DNA of 64,000 nucleotides, taken from the NCBI RefSeq assembly GCF_027596085.1, contig NC_072463.1:1623692-1687691 (forward strand), read 5' to 3'. This stretch comes from Anoplopoma fimbria. Lineage: Eukaryota > Chordata > Actinopteri > Perciformes > Anoplopomatidae. Position numbers and translations under genes: made by a program. Below the pieces are notes generated by a model. It worked only from the letters and a program-made list of their open reading frames with translations, had not been told where the DNA came from and did not search any database. This document shows positions 32,995 to 43,960 of this stretch, in pieces. The first letter of the stretch is position 1. Each line of letters opens with the position of its first letter.

Positions 32995-33145
32995 AGACAA
33001 ACATTAACATCAATTAAGGGCCCTCACGGGAACACTGGCTCTATATAATTACCTTAATGGGCGGACGCTTTCTCTCCGGCCCTCTCTCTTTCTGTCTCTT
33101 TCTTTGGACCCTCAATCTCTTAAACAAACTTAGAGGGCCCCAGTG
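32995..33145. promoter_or_regulatory. Candidate conserved non-coding element
   Basis: Holds 'acattaacatcaattaaggg', 'tatataattaccttaatggg' and 'tctcttaaacaaacttagag'. AT-rich homeodomain-type cores lie inside an otherwise GC-rich area. Confidence 0.42.
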
Positions 33146-33219
33146 GGGGAGGAGGGGGGGGGAAGACGTTGATCGGCAGCAGGGGGAGGAGGGGTGAGGA
33201 GGGGAGTGGGGGGTCGTTT

Positions 33220-33350
33220 CCCGTTGGCTTTTGTGGTGCTGGTCTTTCTAAAAAGGCCTCGGATGAATTGGACCTATTGGCCAACAAACAGAGGAGCTGT
33301 TCCCACAGAGAGACCAGACCGGGACAATACAGGACCCCCACCGAGAGGGG
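33220..33350. promoter_or_regulatory. Candidate conserved non-coding element
   Basis: Contains 'ggatgaattggacctattgg', 'ccaacaaacagaggagctgt' and 'gaccgggacaatacaggacc'. It is preceded and followed by G- or GA-rich low-complexity DNA. A plus frame (33169-33738) crosses it but continues into pyrimidine repeats, so it is not exon-like. Confidence 0.38.
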
Positions 33351-33354
33351 GACA

Positions 33355-33650
33355 CGGGGGGGGGGAGAGAGAGAGAGAGAGGAGACAAGGGAGGAGATGG
33401 AAGGAAGAGAGAGAAAGAGATATGAGGAATGTGAGATGAGGAGAGGTATTTCTCCTCTTCCTCCAGCTTCTCCTCCTCTTTGCTCCTTTCCATCTTCCTC
33501 TCGTCCTCCCTTTCATTCTCTCCTCGTCTCCTTCTCTTCTCCTATCCCAGCTCCTCCTCTTTGCTCCTCTTCCTCTCATCCTCCCTTTCAAGCTCTCCTC
33601 TTCCTCCAGCTCCTCCTCATCCTCCTCTTTGCTCCTCTTCATCTCACCAT
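33355..33650. repeat. Purine tract followed by pyrimidine tract
   Basis: 33357-33435 is GA-rich ('gagagagagagagaggagac'). 33448-33645 is its CT-rich counterpart with recurring 'ctcctctttgctcct' words. The two halves could pair imperfectly. Confidence 0.75.
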
Positions 33651-34137
33651 TTCTGTCATTTTTTCAATTTATTTAGACTTTACTTTTGTAGGATTAGTCT
33701 CCCTTCTCATTTCCAATTATTATTTAATATACAACTAACATATTATATACAAATACTTTATAATTTACAAATACTATATAATATAAAAATACTATATAAT
33801 ATACCCCATACGAGTCAAAAAGGAGAACATAATGTTTTAAAAACCTGAATAAATAAACCCGTGTACGTGTTTCCTCTGAGTGTAAACATGTCAACAATAA
33901 AACTTCATAACAAACATTTTCTGCTCAGATTAATTTTTTTAAATCAACAAATGAAAATATTTCCCCAGCTGATGTCAAAGTGTCAGTCAGCCGATGAAAA
34001 AACATAAATAAATAAAAACACAATTTGAAAACATCGACTTTACTACTTTAAAAAAAACGGTCCGTTGGTTTGATTCCTTCAGGTGTTTCTGACCCGTCAG
34101 TCCTCTGCCTCTAGAGGGCAGCAGGTGTTCAGGACCA

Positions 34138-34139
<2 letters not shown>
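33651..34139. other. AT-rich non-coding stretch
   Basis: Contains a short 'atactatataatat' repeat near 33768-33803. No gene is supported. Confidence 0.5.

Positions 34140-34225
<86 letters not shown>
34140..34225. repeat. (GT)n then (AC)n, perfect fold-back
   Basis: About 27 GT units run straight into about 15 AC units through 'gtgttgacac', making a perfect inverted repeat of roughly 29-bp arms with almost no loop. Confidence 0.95.
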
Positions 34226-34228
<3 letters not shown>

Positions 34229-34319
34229 GAGGGGCCTTATTGAGTTGTCGGTTGTCAAACTGCACCAGTGAGGCTGCTGGTTCAGTTAATGGTCAGACTG
34301 GGATACTGAGTCACGCTCT

Positions 34320-34450
34320 GATGGAAGAAGTACTCAGTAGAAGAAGTATTACTACTGCAGTGTAGAAATACTATGATACAAGCAACAAGCTTACAAACGT
34401 GTCAAAAGTAAAAGTACTCATTGTGCATATCAAAACATTTTATATTATTG
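34320..34450. mobile_element. Family C repeat fragment
   Basis: Contains 'gaagaagtactcagtagaag' and 'aaaagtaaaagtactcattg'. Confidence 0.55.
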
Positions 34451-34790
34451 AATTAGAATTGTGGTTTATTAAAGATATATTTTTTTTTAATTAGGCATTA
34501 CACTCCGATAAACCCGTCCAATCATTTCATTCAGCCCGAGTGTTTTGATTGGACGAGCTACTTGCCATGTTTGTTGTTTACTTTCATATTCAAAGTAAAC
34601 AACCTGCTGTAAACGTTGAAGATCTGGAGATGTTCCTCTCTAGATTCACCATCTTTTAGCGAGGGATGCTAACTACTATCAACGGAAAAGACTGGGTTGT
34701 ATTCTTTTTAAAAATCTAGCTAGTTTCTCAAGATTACCAACCCTGTCTTTAATGCATTAATGACTTTAATGTTGCAGCTTGAAGCTTTGT
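34451..34790. other. Non-coding, nothing recognised
   Basis: AT-rich; one 'ttaatgttgcagcttgaagc' piece near 34768 recalls the centre of family C. Confidence 0.4.
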
Positions 34791-35440
34791 GTCGTTTTGT
34801 GTCCTGTTCTAGTCGTAACCTGTATCTATGGATTTACTCTTTGTAGTCATTGTTTTGTAGTCTTTTCTTTTATCTCGTTGTAGTTGCTCTGTGTCTCTGG
34901 GGTTGTTTTTCTCTTTTCATAATGGTTGTGAGTCTCCTGGAGTCTCTTTTCAGCTGTTTTTCACCTCTGCAATTGTTTTGGTCCATTTGTTGCTTTTTAG
35001 TCTGTTGTTTTTTTCTCCATTTTTGTAGTTGTTTTCTATCCGTTTGTAGTCATGTTGCGTCTCTTTGTGGTTGTTTTGTGGCTCCTCATGGTAAATGTAT
35101 TTATTTCATGGCTGCTTCCTGTCTCTTTTTAAAGTAATTTTGTTTCTGTTTGTCCCTTTATAGTCCTTTTGTGTCCCTACCTGATTTAATTGTGTCTCTT
35201 TGTGGTTGTTTTGTTTCTCTTTGTAGTCATTTTGTGTCTCTTTGTGGTTGTTTCATGTCTGTTTGTAGTCCTTTGTGTCTCTCCATGGTTGTTTTGTGTC
35301 TCTTTTTAAGTATCTTTGTAGTCATTTTGAGTCTCTTTGTAGTCATTTTGAGTCTCTTCCTGGTTGGTTCTTGTCTTATTAGGTGACATTTCGTAAAGCT
35401 GAAAGCCATAAGGGCCCGTGACACTTGGGGCCCCTGGTTC
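34791..35440 (+). repeat. Family E array ('gtctctttgtagtcattttg')
   Basis: Degenerate units of about 20-21 bp, cleanest at 35170-35360. The right edge carries a unique flank with 'cttggggcccctgg'. Cys/Phe/Leu-rich frames here are artefacts. The same array with a similar GGGCCC flank occurs in reverse at 45980-46895. Confidence 0.8.
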
Positions 35441-35697
35441 TGTGTCCAGTAAGTCCTTTCAGTAACTCATCCATGATCTTCTTCCTCTTCATCTTTCACC
35501 TGGCTTTTGTGACCTTTGACCCTACGCTGATATATTAAGTCAGACTGATTGAGTATCTCTACCAAACCTTCTCTCCTCACTGATGTTGATCTGAGAGTTC
35601 CTCCTGCTGTTGACCCCCTTTTTAAAACTCTATCAGTTGAAATGATTGAAGTGTAAAATGTAAATGTGATCACTAATGTGAGCACGGCTCTTTACTC

Positions 35698-35732
<35 letters not shown>

Positions 35733-36199
35733 AATCTGCACTTTCACCATCTGAAACTTCCTCTTGAAAACTCCTCCAACGCACCGCAATCTTTCAAATG
35801 GCTGTACTTCTGCTGCACCAAATCAGTCTGATTAATTAAGTCTGCTGACAGCTTCACTGCTAATGTTCACCGTTTGTCACGTTTTCACCGCCCCAGAAGT
35901 TGGAGAGGAAAAGTTTTTTTATTGGTAACACATCCGATAATGTCAGGAGTACGATGAGATGGGTTTTAAAATGTTTTAATTGTTTAATTGTTTTCTGACA
36001 TAAAATGGGAAATAACATATATTATTACATATTTATTATATATAAAAGAAAGACTGGACTTTTTCCAAATATACCTTTGTATTTTGGTTCATTGTAGTAA
36101 GTAGTTGATATATGTTTCACTAAAGTCTTTATAATTTAGGACATGCATCCCAGTATATCAAGTACAAATTGTGATACATGAACTTTACTTTAGTATTTT
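35441..36199. other. Non-coding with a poly-A run
   Basis: A26 at 35705-35730. 35810-35900 has 'cagtctgattaattaagtct', a possible small enhancer-like stretch. No gene is supported. Confidence 0.45.
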
Positions 36200-36480
36200 C
36201 TTCTCATGCTAATTTTACTCATACTAGACACCTCAGAGGGAAATATTGTACATTTTACTCAAATCAATTCCTTATTTACTTTACATTTTACACAACTACA
36301 TTTTAATGATTACACTGACGTACTTTTACTAAAGGAACATTTTTCAATGCAGGACTTTTGCTGTAACATAGTAATTATATCTTGTGGTATTAGTGCTTTT
36401 ACTGTAACATAGTCATTTTACAGTGTGTTATTAGTACTTACATTTAAGTAAAGGGTTTAAATACTTCCACTACTGATTTG
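36200..36480. mobile_element. Family C repeat fragment
   Basis: Contains 'cctcagagggaaatattgta', 'gacgtacttttactaaagga', 'tgcaggacttttgctgtaac' and a twice-repeated 'gtgttattagtac' type end. Confidence 0.65.
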
Positions 36481-37489
36481 AATATCTGTCTACATAGGTT
36501 GTGTTTTATTTGTTATTTATATTTACTCATGACTTATGTATTTACTGCACATTTATGTGCTATTGTATACTCCTGTTTTGACAGTTGCTGAGGTTGTTAG
36601 GTTGTCTGGTGATTGATAATTATCTTCTTAAATGATGTGATGAAAATGAAATGCCTTTCTCTCGTTCTCATCACACCTCCAGCGGTGTTATAACTTCTCG
36701 GTTTCCTGCATGTTGATTGTCACACTTTACTGAACTAAACCACTGGAAGGTAACACAGAAAAAAAACGAGTTTGTCAATCTGCAAAGCTTCAGTAATCTC
36801 TGGATGATGGTGCACAAATAAACACCAGTACGGTCCATTTAAAGAACAAAGCTTGCTTTTGCTGCTTTCTGGCAGTTTGAAAAAACTGCAAACTGACAGT
36901 GAGAATCCCCCCGAAGAGGAGACGCACTGAGCGCGTGCAGCTGAAAACAAGGTGACATTTGTTAGTGATCGGCTGATTGACGGGCGGTGAGTTTATTGTT
37001 GAGCCGCCAGTTGGACTCACGGCTCCCAGTAGAAACTCGGCTCACACAGAGACGGCTGGATTGGAAAATACAGCTTGTGCCAACTGTGGTAATATCTGGA
37101 GTTCTCTGTGTGAGCGTCGGTGTGGACGTGTCTGCAGGAAACTCTGAGCCTTTCTGCTCCAAACTACATCCTAACTCATTCCGAAGGGTCTCGCTGAGGA
37201 GAAACACAGAGCATCCAGATTTATCACATCTAACTTTACTTTTATTCCAGATTTCTTCATAATACGTGCTGCTGGAAAACCAACCAGGAACACTAATGTT
37301 ACAAAATAAAAGCTTTAAAGGAATAAATTGTATGTCTGACTCACTGATTGGCCCAGAAACATGTTTCAGAGCAAAAAGATTATAAAACATCCATTAACGC
37401 TATTATGCAAGTGTCTTTTATCTATTTTAACACCAAATAAAGGCGCTGACTAGAAATGTATAAGGTTCTACTGAGAATCCTTTATTCTT
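36481..37489. other. Non-coding, nothing certain
   Basis: 36950-37060 includes 'gatcggctgattgacgggcg' (a near PBX/MEIS site) in CpG-containing DNA and could be regulatory. The overlapping frames at 36987-37262 and 36962-37390 have no domain. Confidence 0.4.
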
Positions 37490-38325
37490 TATTCTTGATT
37501 AACCTAGAACCCAACTAGGGGGATCCAAAATGAGCACTTCTATATTCCAATCGTTTCATCTAGCACCCACCCATAGGGGGATCCTCAATGAACCCTTCTA
37601 TCTTACCAGGGTTTTATCCAGAAACCCACCAAGATGGATCCACCGAGAACATCTTTTTTATCCCAATGTCTTCATCTAGAACCCTCCCAGGGGCTTCTAC
37701 CGTAAACCCTTTTATGTTCCCAAGGGTTTCGTCTAGAACCCAATCAGGGGGATCCCCCAAGAACCATTTTGTATTCCAAAGGTTAATTCTCGAACCCAAC
37801 CAGGGGCTTCTAGCAAGAACCATTTTATATTATAATGGTTTCATCTAGAACCCACCCAGGGGGATCCTCAATGAACCCTTCTATCTTCCCAGGGTTTTAT
37901 CCCGAACCCACCAAGATGGATCCACCGAGAACCATTTTATATTCCAAGGGTTGAATCTAAAACCCACCCAGGGGCTTCTACCTAGAACCCATTTATATTC
38001 CCAAGGGTTTAATCTAGAACCCACCCAACGGGATCCACTGAGAACCATTTTTTATTCCAAGGGTTTCATCTAGAACTCACCCAAGGGGATCCATCGAGAA
38101 CCCTTTTATATGCCGATGGTTAAATCTTAAACCCGCCCAGGGGCTTCTACCAAGAACAATTATATATTCAAATGGTTTTATCTACAACCCACCCAGGGGG
38201 ATCCACAATGAACCCTTCTATAGTCCCAGGGTTTTATACTGAACCCACCAAGGGGATCCAACGAAAACCATTTTATATTCCAATGGTTTAATCTACAACC
38301 CACCCAGGTGGATGCAGGATGAATA
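37490..38325 (+). repeat. 56-57-bp minisatellite with higher-order structure
   Basis: About 15 units of the general form 'aacccacccaggggatcc' then 'gagaaccattttatattcca' then 'gggtttcatctag'. Units fall into types marked by 'caatgaacccttctat' (A), 'aagatggatccaccgag' (B) and 'ggggcttctacc' (C). The A-type word recurs at about 37585, 37868 and 38206, that is after five and then six units. This shows amplification in blocks, not unit by unit. Confidence 0.9.
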
Positions 38326-39014
38326 GATCCTGTAAATACTTGGTTAAGTTTATGCAACAAAACCACTAGATTTAGCAAAAGATCGTTGTTTGGTTTTAAG
38401 ATAACCACGGAGAAGCCGATCATGAAGTACGTAATAAACCTCATTTAACTCGGGTAACGAACATCGGTCTCCTGGCTGTGTGATTTAGAGGTCTTTATAC
38501 GGTTCATGACTTAAGGTATAGCTTCGAATGCTAAATGAGACCAGCCTGCAAGGAGAGACTGTCTGAAAGAAGACAAAACTTTGTATGAGCTAGTTAGTTT
38601 GAAGCATACTGAGACTTTAACACAGTCCCTTCGGGGCAGCTTAGCTTTAGTTAGCTGCTGTAGGTTTAACCAACTTCATATGATTGTTAAAATCCACATT
38701 TTCTTGTCTTCTAATTTGAACAAAACCAGAAACCAGACTCTCCCTCTTCAAATGTTAATAACTAAGTTTTTTGTTGCCAACATCCTGTCTCAAAAGGAAT
38801 AAATGACACTGTGTTACACAAGCTGGGTGCTTTCAAATTAGGTTTTTCATTATGACTGAAGAGACGGAGGTCTTTTCTGTTCCTTCTCTGACACTTTAAA
38901 AGCCTGAACTGTTTTTATTTATGGACAGACAGGCTGCTGTGTGGCGATGGTGGGTTTAGCTGAGGTTATGCAGTCGTGCAACCTGCTGTTGATGGCGATT
39001 TAAAATAAAAAATA
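38326..39014. other. Non-coding, nothing recognised
   Basis: Single-copy-looking. The 88-codon minus frame at 38178-38444 extends from the minisatellite and is not a gene. Confidence 0.5.
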
Positions 39015-39425
39015 AAAAAAGTCCAAATTACTCCGCTGTTACACTTAAATTTCGGCAGCACATGTGCGCCTTTTATTTTTCCGCCGCTGAAGGTGATGAT
39101 TTAAGCTGTCATGTTGCCGAGCAGTTTAACAATGGTTTTATAATAATATTTCAGAAAACTCCAAAAAACATCCTGGACTGTGCCGTTAAAGTGCTCCAGT
39201 GTTTGTGCCTTTTGTGAGCGGCTCAGCGAAGGTAACCATTTAATCTGACATATTTCGGAGCAGCAGAATAATAATATTTCAGCGTGGTCTTTCTTAATAG
39301 CTGGGGAGAACAAAAGGCTGCAGGCCATTCATCCAGCTGATGGCTTACTTTGACACCGGCTGCTCCGGGGCTCCGCGGGGCTCCGCCGGAGGAGTCGGAG
39401 GGGTTTTTAGACGAGCTGCTGCTCA
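39015..39425. promoter_or_regulatory. Candidate conserved non-coding element, module 1
   Basis: Complex sequence with 'tgatgatttaagctgtcatg', 'caatggttttataataatat', 'agcagaataataatatttca' (39262-39281), 'gcaggccattcatccagctg' and 'tttgacaccggctgct'. The last three words recur in the same order at 40970-41166, so the two are diverged copies of one module. Confidence 0.45.
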
Positions 39426-39577
39426 AACGCTCTGACAGGGAAACATTAGCTGGTCCTGGTGGAGGTCACGGGTTTGTGGTTGCAAAATACTGAATCCCCT
39501 TCCAGTCCTGCATGCCTGGACTCTCTATCATCAGTGGAAGGATATGAGAGTCATGACCTGTTCGCATGGAGCGTCCA

Positions 39578-39643
39578 ATCCTCTGGAGAGCAGGAATGTT
39601 CTTGCGCTGACTGACGCAAGAACATTCCTGCTCTCCAGAGGAT
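39578..39643. repeat. Perfect 29-bp inverted repeat, 8-base loop
   Basis: The left arm (39578-39606) begins 'atcctctggagagcagg' and the right arm (39615-39643) is its exact reverse complement, around the loop CTGACTGA. Pairing stops sharply at both ends. Weak open frames cross it on both strands, with no recognised domain. Confidence 0.95.
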
Positions 39644-39822
39644 ATCACCGAAATCATTATAGGATTCATCCTGTGAGGAGATTGAATGTCTACGGCAAGT
39701 TCTGTCCCAAAGTGTTTGGTGATGGTCGTGCTACTTCAAGTACTGATCCAGGAGTTTGACAATTTAAATGATCAACGTATCCTCATACGAAAAGTTACTT
39801 TGTATTTTTCATGCCTTTTCCT

Positions 39823-40323
39823 CATAGACTGTATAGAAGAAGTGGACGTAGTTTTGTGGACTGATGTTATGAAGCTTCGAGTTCAGAGATTTCGCCCTCG
39901 CAATCTTGGAATATGGCCATCGCAATGTTGTTTTTTTGCAACCCATGAACAGGAAGTGACCATATATGGACTGAGGAGGAGTGACGTAGAGACGCCGTAT
40001 ACGTCTCTGGTGTGGACCTGTCAATCAGTGTGTAGCCCCGCCCTAAAGCATCCCCTGCTTTATGGTCTGTTTGACTCTAAATGGAGCATCATTTACTAAA
40101 TGAACATCATGCTGTATTGAAGAAGACTTGAAACTAGAGATTGAGACCATAAACTCATGTTTACAATGTTTACTGAGGGAATAAATCAAGAGAGAAGTAG
40201 AGTCATTTTCTCATAGACTTCTATACAACCAGAGGAGTCGCCCCCTGGTGGACAGCAGAGAGAATGCAGGTGTAAAACACGTCCGCATTGGCTTCACTTT
40301 TCAGAACCGGAGGTTGCTGCCTG
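39823..40323 (+). mobile_element. Family B interspersed repeat, copy 2 (full length)
   Basis: Runs from 'catagactgtatagaagaag' to 'cagaaccggaggttgctgcc'. The core 39961-40255 is identical to 56070-56364 and differs by one base from copy 1. The 5' part (39823-39960) and the end after 40255 are clearly diverged from copy 4. The core holds CTGTCAATCA and CCCCGCCC. Confidence 0.85.
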
Positions 40324-40959
40324 CTCCAAACCTTTTTATGGAAACATGCCTAATTAGTATTTCATTTTTGCCTCATTTCAAATGTTTGCTTAAAGTTTGC
40401 TTGACAGTTTAATGGAATCATTCTTATTATTACTGGTCATGTAGGGTTTAAACTTCTCTCTCTACCAACTGGAACACCATTAATGTCTGAGACTGTACCC
40501 AGTAATCAACAGATATGTCCAGCTTTTCTCATCCAGCTTTTGAGTTTTGGCGATTTGGAACGTCTTTAAAACCGTTTGTGTCAAATATTTACCCTCACTT
40601 AAAGTCATGTACCACCGCTGATATTCATCTCCATTTTGACCTCTGATTCCTGCTGATGTTAAATAACATTCGATAATAGACACTAAAGTCTGTCTTTCAA
40701 CTTTTAACAGCCTACAGTGTTCATTTCTGTAAAAACGCCAGACTAAAACCAGTAAAAAGAAGACAGTGAAGGGAGGAATAAAGGTTTGGAAGAGGAAGAA
40801 ACATTCATGTGTTACCTCTTTCATTTTCAGTTTAAGAATTAAAGAAATGAGTCAAATTATGATTTTGTGATGAAAAGCCTAATTTCAGGTGTTTTGTGTG
40901 AATAGAGTCTTTGGTGTTTTTCTGAGGGAGAAGCTAATGATTCAAACTTGACATGTAGG
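40324..40959. other. Non-coding, nothing recognised
   Basis: The 114-codon minus frame (40480-40824) begins with a hydrophobic stretch and has no recognised domain or context; it may be chance. No repeat is seen. Confidence 0.45.

Positions 40960-41206
<247 letters not shown>

Positions 41207-41246
<40 letters not shown>
41207..41246. repeat. (AC)n microsatellite
   Basis: About 20 AC units. Confidence 0.97.
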
Positions 41247-41248
<2 letters not shown>

Positions 41249-41413
41249 ATGTCAATGTAAGCTCTTCATAGGAAAGGCTAACGAATGCTAACGCATGCTA
41301 ACACACGCGCTCTGCAGACCTGTCATTCTGTGCGTCGAAAGGGTTGATGAGGAGCATTTAAAGCTTTTCTGACACACACCCCTCATCTGCAATGACAGCT
41401 AGCAAGCTATTAT

Positions 41414-41415
<2 letters not shown>
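41247..41415. promoter_or_regulatory. Candidate regulatory stretch between CA tracts
   Basis: Has three 'gctaacg/gctaaca' words at about 41277-41303, then 'catctgcaatgacagctagc' and 'aagctattattaac'. It is bounded by CA tracts on both sides. Confidence 0.3.

Positions 41416-41478
<63 letters not shown>
41416..41478. repeat. (AC)n microsatellite
   Basis: About 31 AC units. Confidence 0.97.
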
Positions 41479-41481
<3 letters not shown>

Positions 41482-41566
41482 ATGCACATCAAACTGACAG
41501 CTCGGCTATTAACCCCTGGCCCTGACTGAAGCCTTGCATACATCACACATCACAGCAGGGTTACAT

Positions 41567-41568
<2 letters not shown>

Positions 41569-41660
<92 letters not shown>
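41569..41660. repeat. (GT)n microsatellite
   Basis: About 46 GT units, opposite in sense to the AC tract 90 bp before it. Confidence 0.97.
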
Positions 41661-41663
<3 letters not shown>

Positions 41664-42010
41664 CAGTGGATGACGGTTTCCTCTTCAGCTGCAGCATAAA
41701 AACAAAGTGATGAGCAGCTCGGTGAAATGAGCAGCGTTGCCGTCGACGACGCGGTCGGTAAACACACGACGACGAGAGAACGAAAACAAAGAAAACAAAT
41801 AAAGTTAAATAATGTTCAGCTGGAGATGAACTGTGGCGACGCCTCCACACGAGTCTCGTCCTCTCCAACACCTGAGGGTCAGGTACACGTCGCCTTCTCT
41901 GTTGCTAGGCGACAGCAAAGGTGCAGGTGTCTGTACTCCCGTTGCTGTGACTTGTGTGTATCTTTGCGTGTAAGCAGAATGAAAAGCTATAGTTTATTAT
42001 GAACTGGCTT
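41661..42010. other. CpG-containing non-coding stretch with X-box-like motif
   Basis: GTTGCTAGGCGAC at 41901-41913 fits the RFX X-box. A CpG-rich part lies at 41738-41780. The 91-codon plus frame has no domain. Confidence 0.35.
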
Positions 42011-42014
42011 TCCA

Positions 42015-42660
42015 TCAGCAGTGCAGGAATGTAACTAAATACATTTACTTAAGTACTCTACTTAAACTTCCATCTCAGTCATGAAATGCAATTTATTGGT
42101 TTCTTTTTTTTTCAGGACGACATCACGTCACAAAACAAAAGTTATGTTTATGGTTCATGTAAGCAGCAGAAATTGAAAAGTGTTGCTTGACTATGGTAGA
42201 AAAACGCACCAAAAAATGAAGATTCCTAAAATATACAAACCGTTTAATGAGGATACTTTTTAGAGCCTTTAACCTCCGGCTCCTGTCCTGATCACCGTAT
42301 ACGTTTTTTTATCGATAGCTAATATTACATCACTCTCTCTGACTGTTTCATAATCACGTTGATACTTTTGATTTGGTATTGATCCTAATTGTATTTCCAT
42401 TGGCATTGTTTTCATCCTGAGCAACACAAAAAAAGACAATAGAATAGAATTGATAACTATTCCACGACCTTCCTTGACTCTGAGCTAAAACTTTGTTATT
42501 TGACTGGTTTGGAGAGAGAACTGCATCATTAATTCAGAAGTAATATTAATATAGAAACTTCTTTCCTGCACATTCCTACTTTTGCTTTTAGTTTAAGTAC
42601 ATTCTGCTGATAATACTTATGTACTTTTACTTCAGTACTTCAGTTGAAATGTAGGCGAGA
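42015..42660. mobile_element. Family C fragments
   Basis: 'taactaaatacatttactta' and 'gtactctacttaaacttcca' at 42035-42075, then non-repeat DNA, then 'tacttatgtacttttacttc' at 42613-42632. Probably one old copy with an insertion. Confidence 0.45.
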
Positions 42661-42689
42661 TCTTCCTCCTCTTTAACTCAAATTATTAT

Positions 42690-42960
42690 TAAATATTAAA
42701 TAAATTAAATAAAGTTATTTAAGGCCGACAAACAGCTTGAGGAGTGTCTTAAAATATTTTCTGTCAAGAGTCTGCACACTGAAACCTTTTCCTTTTTCTT
42801 TGTATTCATTAGAAGTAATTGTTCCACCTTCCATCTCTTCATTGTTGTACGTGGAGGCTGAACACGGACTAATTACAGTGAGAAATAATTAGAGCTGAGT
42901 GGCCACAAGATTATCAGCTTCTGTCTGAGGATGTTTGATTAATGTGACAGTTAGCTCAGT
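42690..42960. promoter_or_regulatory. Candidate conserved non-coding element
   Basis: 'ttagaagtaattgttccacc', 'ggactaattacagtgagaaa', 'taattagagctgagtggcca' and 'tgattaatgtgacagttagc' give four homeodomain-type cores within 150 bp and a TGACAG word. Confidence 0.4.
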
Positions 42961-43797
42961 GTTGTTATTGTTAAACACACAAACACAAAGACAAAGACAG
43001 GAAGTAGAAGATGTACTCCGACGTTTGTGCTGGAGTTATTTATTTATTGTTTATTCAACCTGCCTTTAAGCTAAATAATTATTTAACCATTTGTTTATTT
43101 GGATTTTCTTTAATGAAAATAAGTATAAAAGTTTACAATAGAGTCATTATAACTGTTGTTTTATTCACTTTACCCCAAATGTTGTGATGCTCATATGTTT
43201 TAGTTTAAGACTCACATTTAGCTGCAACATGAATTAATCATTTATTAGCCAATAATGTAATATATATTATTCTGAATGAACCATTCTGCATAATTATTAC
43301 TTTCACTTTTACTTAAGTACAATAAGTATATTTTCTATACTAATTTATATTATTTTATGTTAGTAAAATGTATTCACTGTGGTCAGCACTGCCAAGATAA
43401 TAATAAACAAAAATAATTATAACAACAATTAATAATAATACACAGCAATACAATCATAATCTTAATAATAATAATAATAAATAATAATAATGAAAAGTAA
43501 TAATATATATTATTATAATATAAATAATATAATAATTATAATAAATACAACACTAATAATACATTTGTATCATAATTTACAAAACAAAATTACACAACGC
43601 TTCAGCTTGAAAATGAATAATAAAAAGTAGCTAAAACTAATATAATTCAAATAATTACAACAAATAGCATCAGTTAGGAAAAAAACATAAAATAATTAGA
43701 TAAAATAAGGATTGAAGGCTCAATTTTCAACTGTCGAACTTTCTGATTTCACAATAAAACCTCAACAAATCACAGTGACCCACTAAAGTACCAGGCC
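42961..43797. other. AT-rich non-coding stretch with AAT repeats
   Basis: Imperfect (AAT)n at 43425-43560. A possible family C remnant ('acttttacttaagtacaata') at 43305-43324. No gene is supported. Confidence 0.5.
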
Positions 43798-43916
43798 TAC
43801 TACTACTACTACTAATAATAATACTTCTACTACTAATACTTCTACTACTAATACTTCTACTACTAATAATAATAATAATAATACTTCTACTACTAATACT
43901 TCTACTACTAATACTT

Positions 43917-43959
<43 letters not shown>

Positions 43960-43960
43960 C
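43798..43960. repeat. Compound (ACT)n/(AAT)n microsatellite
   Basis: Alternating 'tactactaat' and 'acttct' blocks resolve into a pure ACT run at 43918-43959. The Ser-rich minus frame (119 codons) is an artefact. Confidence 0.95.

Noticed and set aside
39578..39643. microRNA precursor
   Set aside because: A bulge-free 29-bp stem with no extended imperfect base is unlike typical animal pre-miRNAs. It was kept only as a structural finding.
39544..39759. Small gene across the inverted repeat (71 codons plus, 67 codons minus)
   Set aside because: Both frames are short, have no recognised domain, and share sequence only because the arms are complementary.
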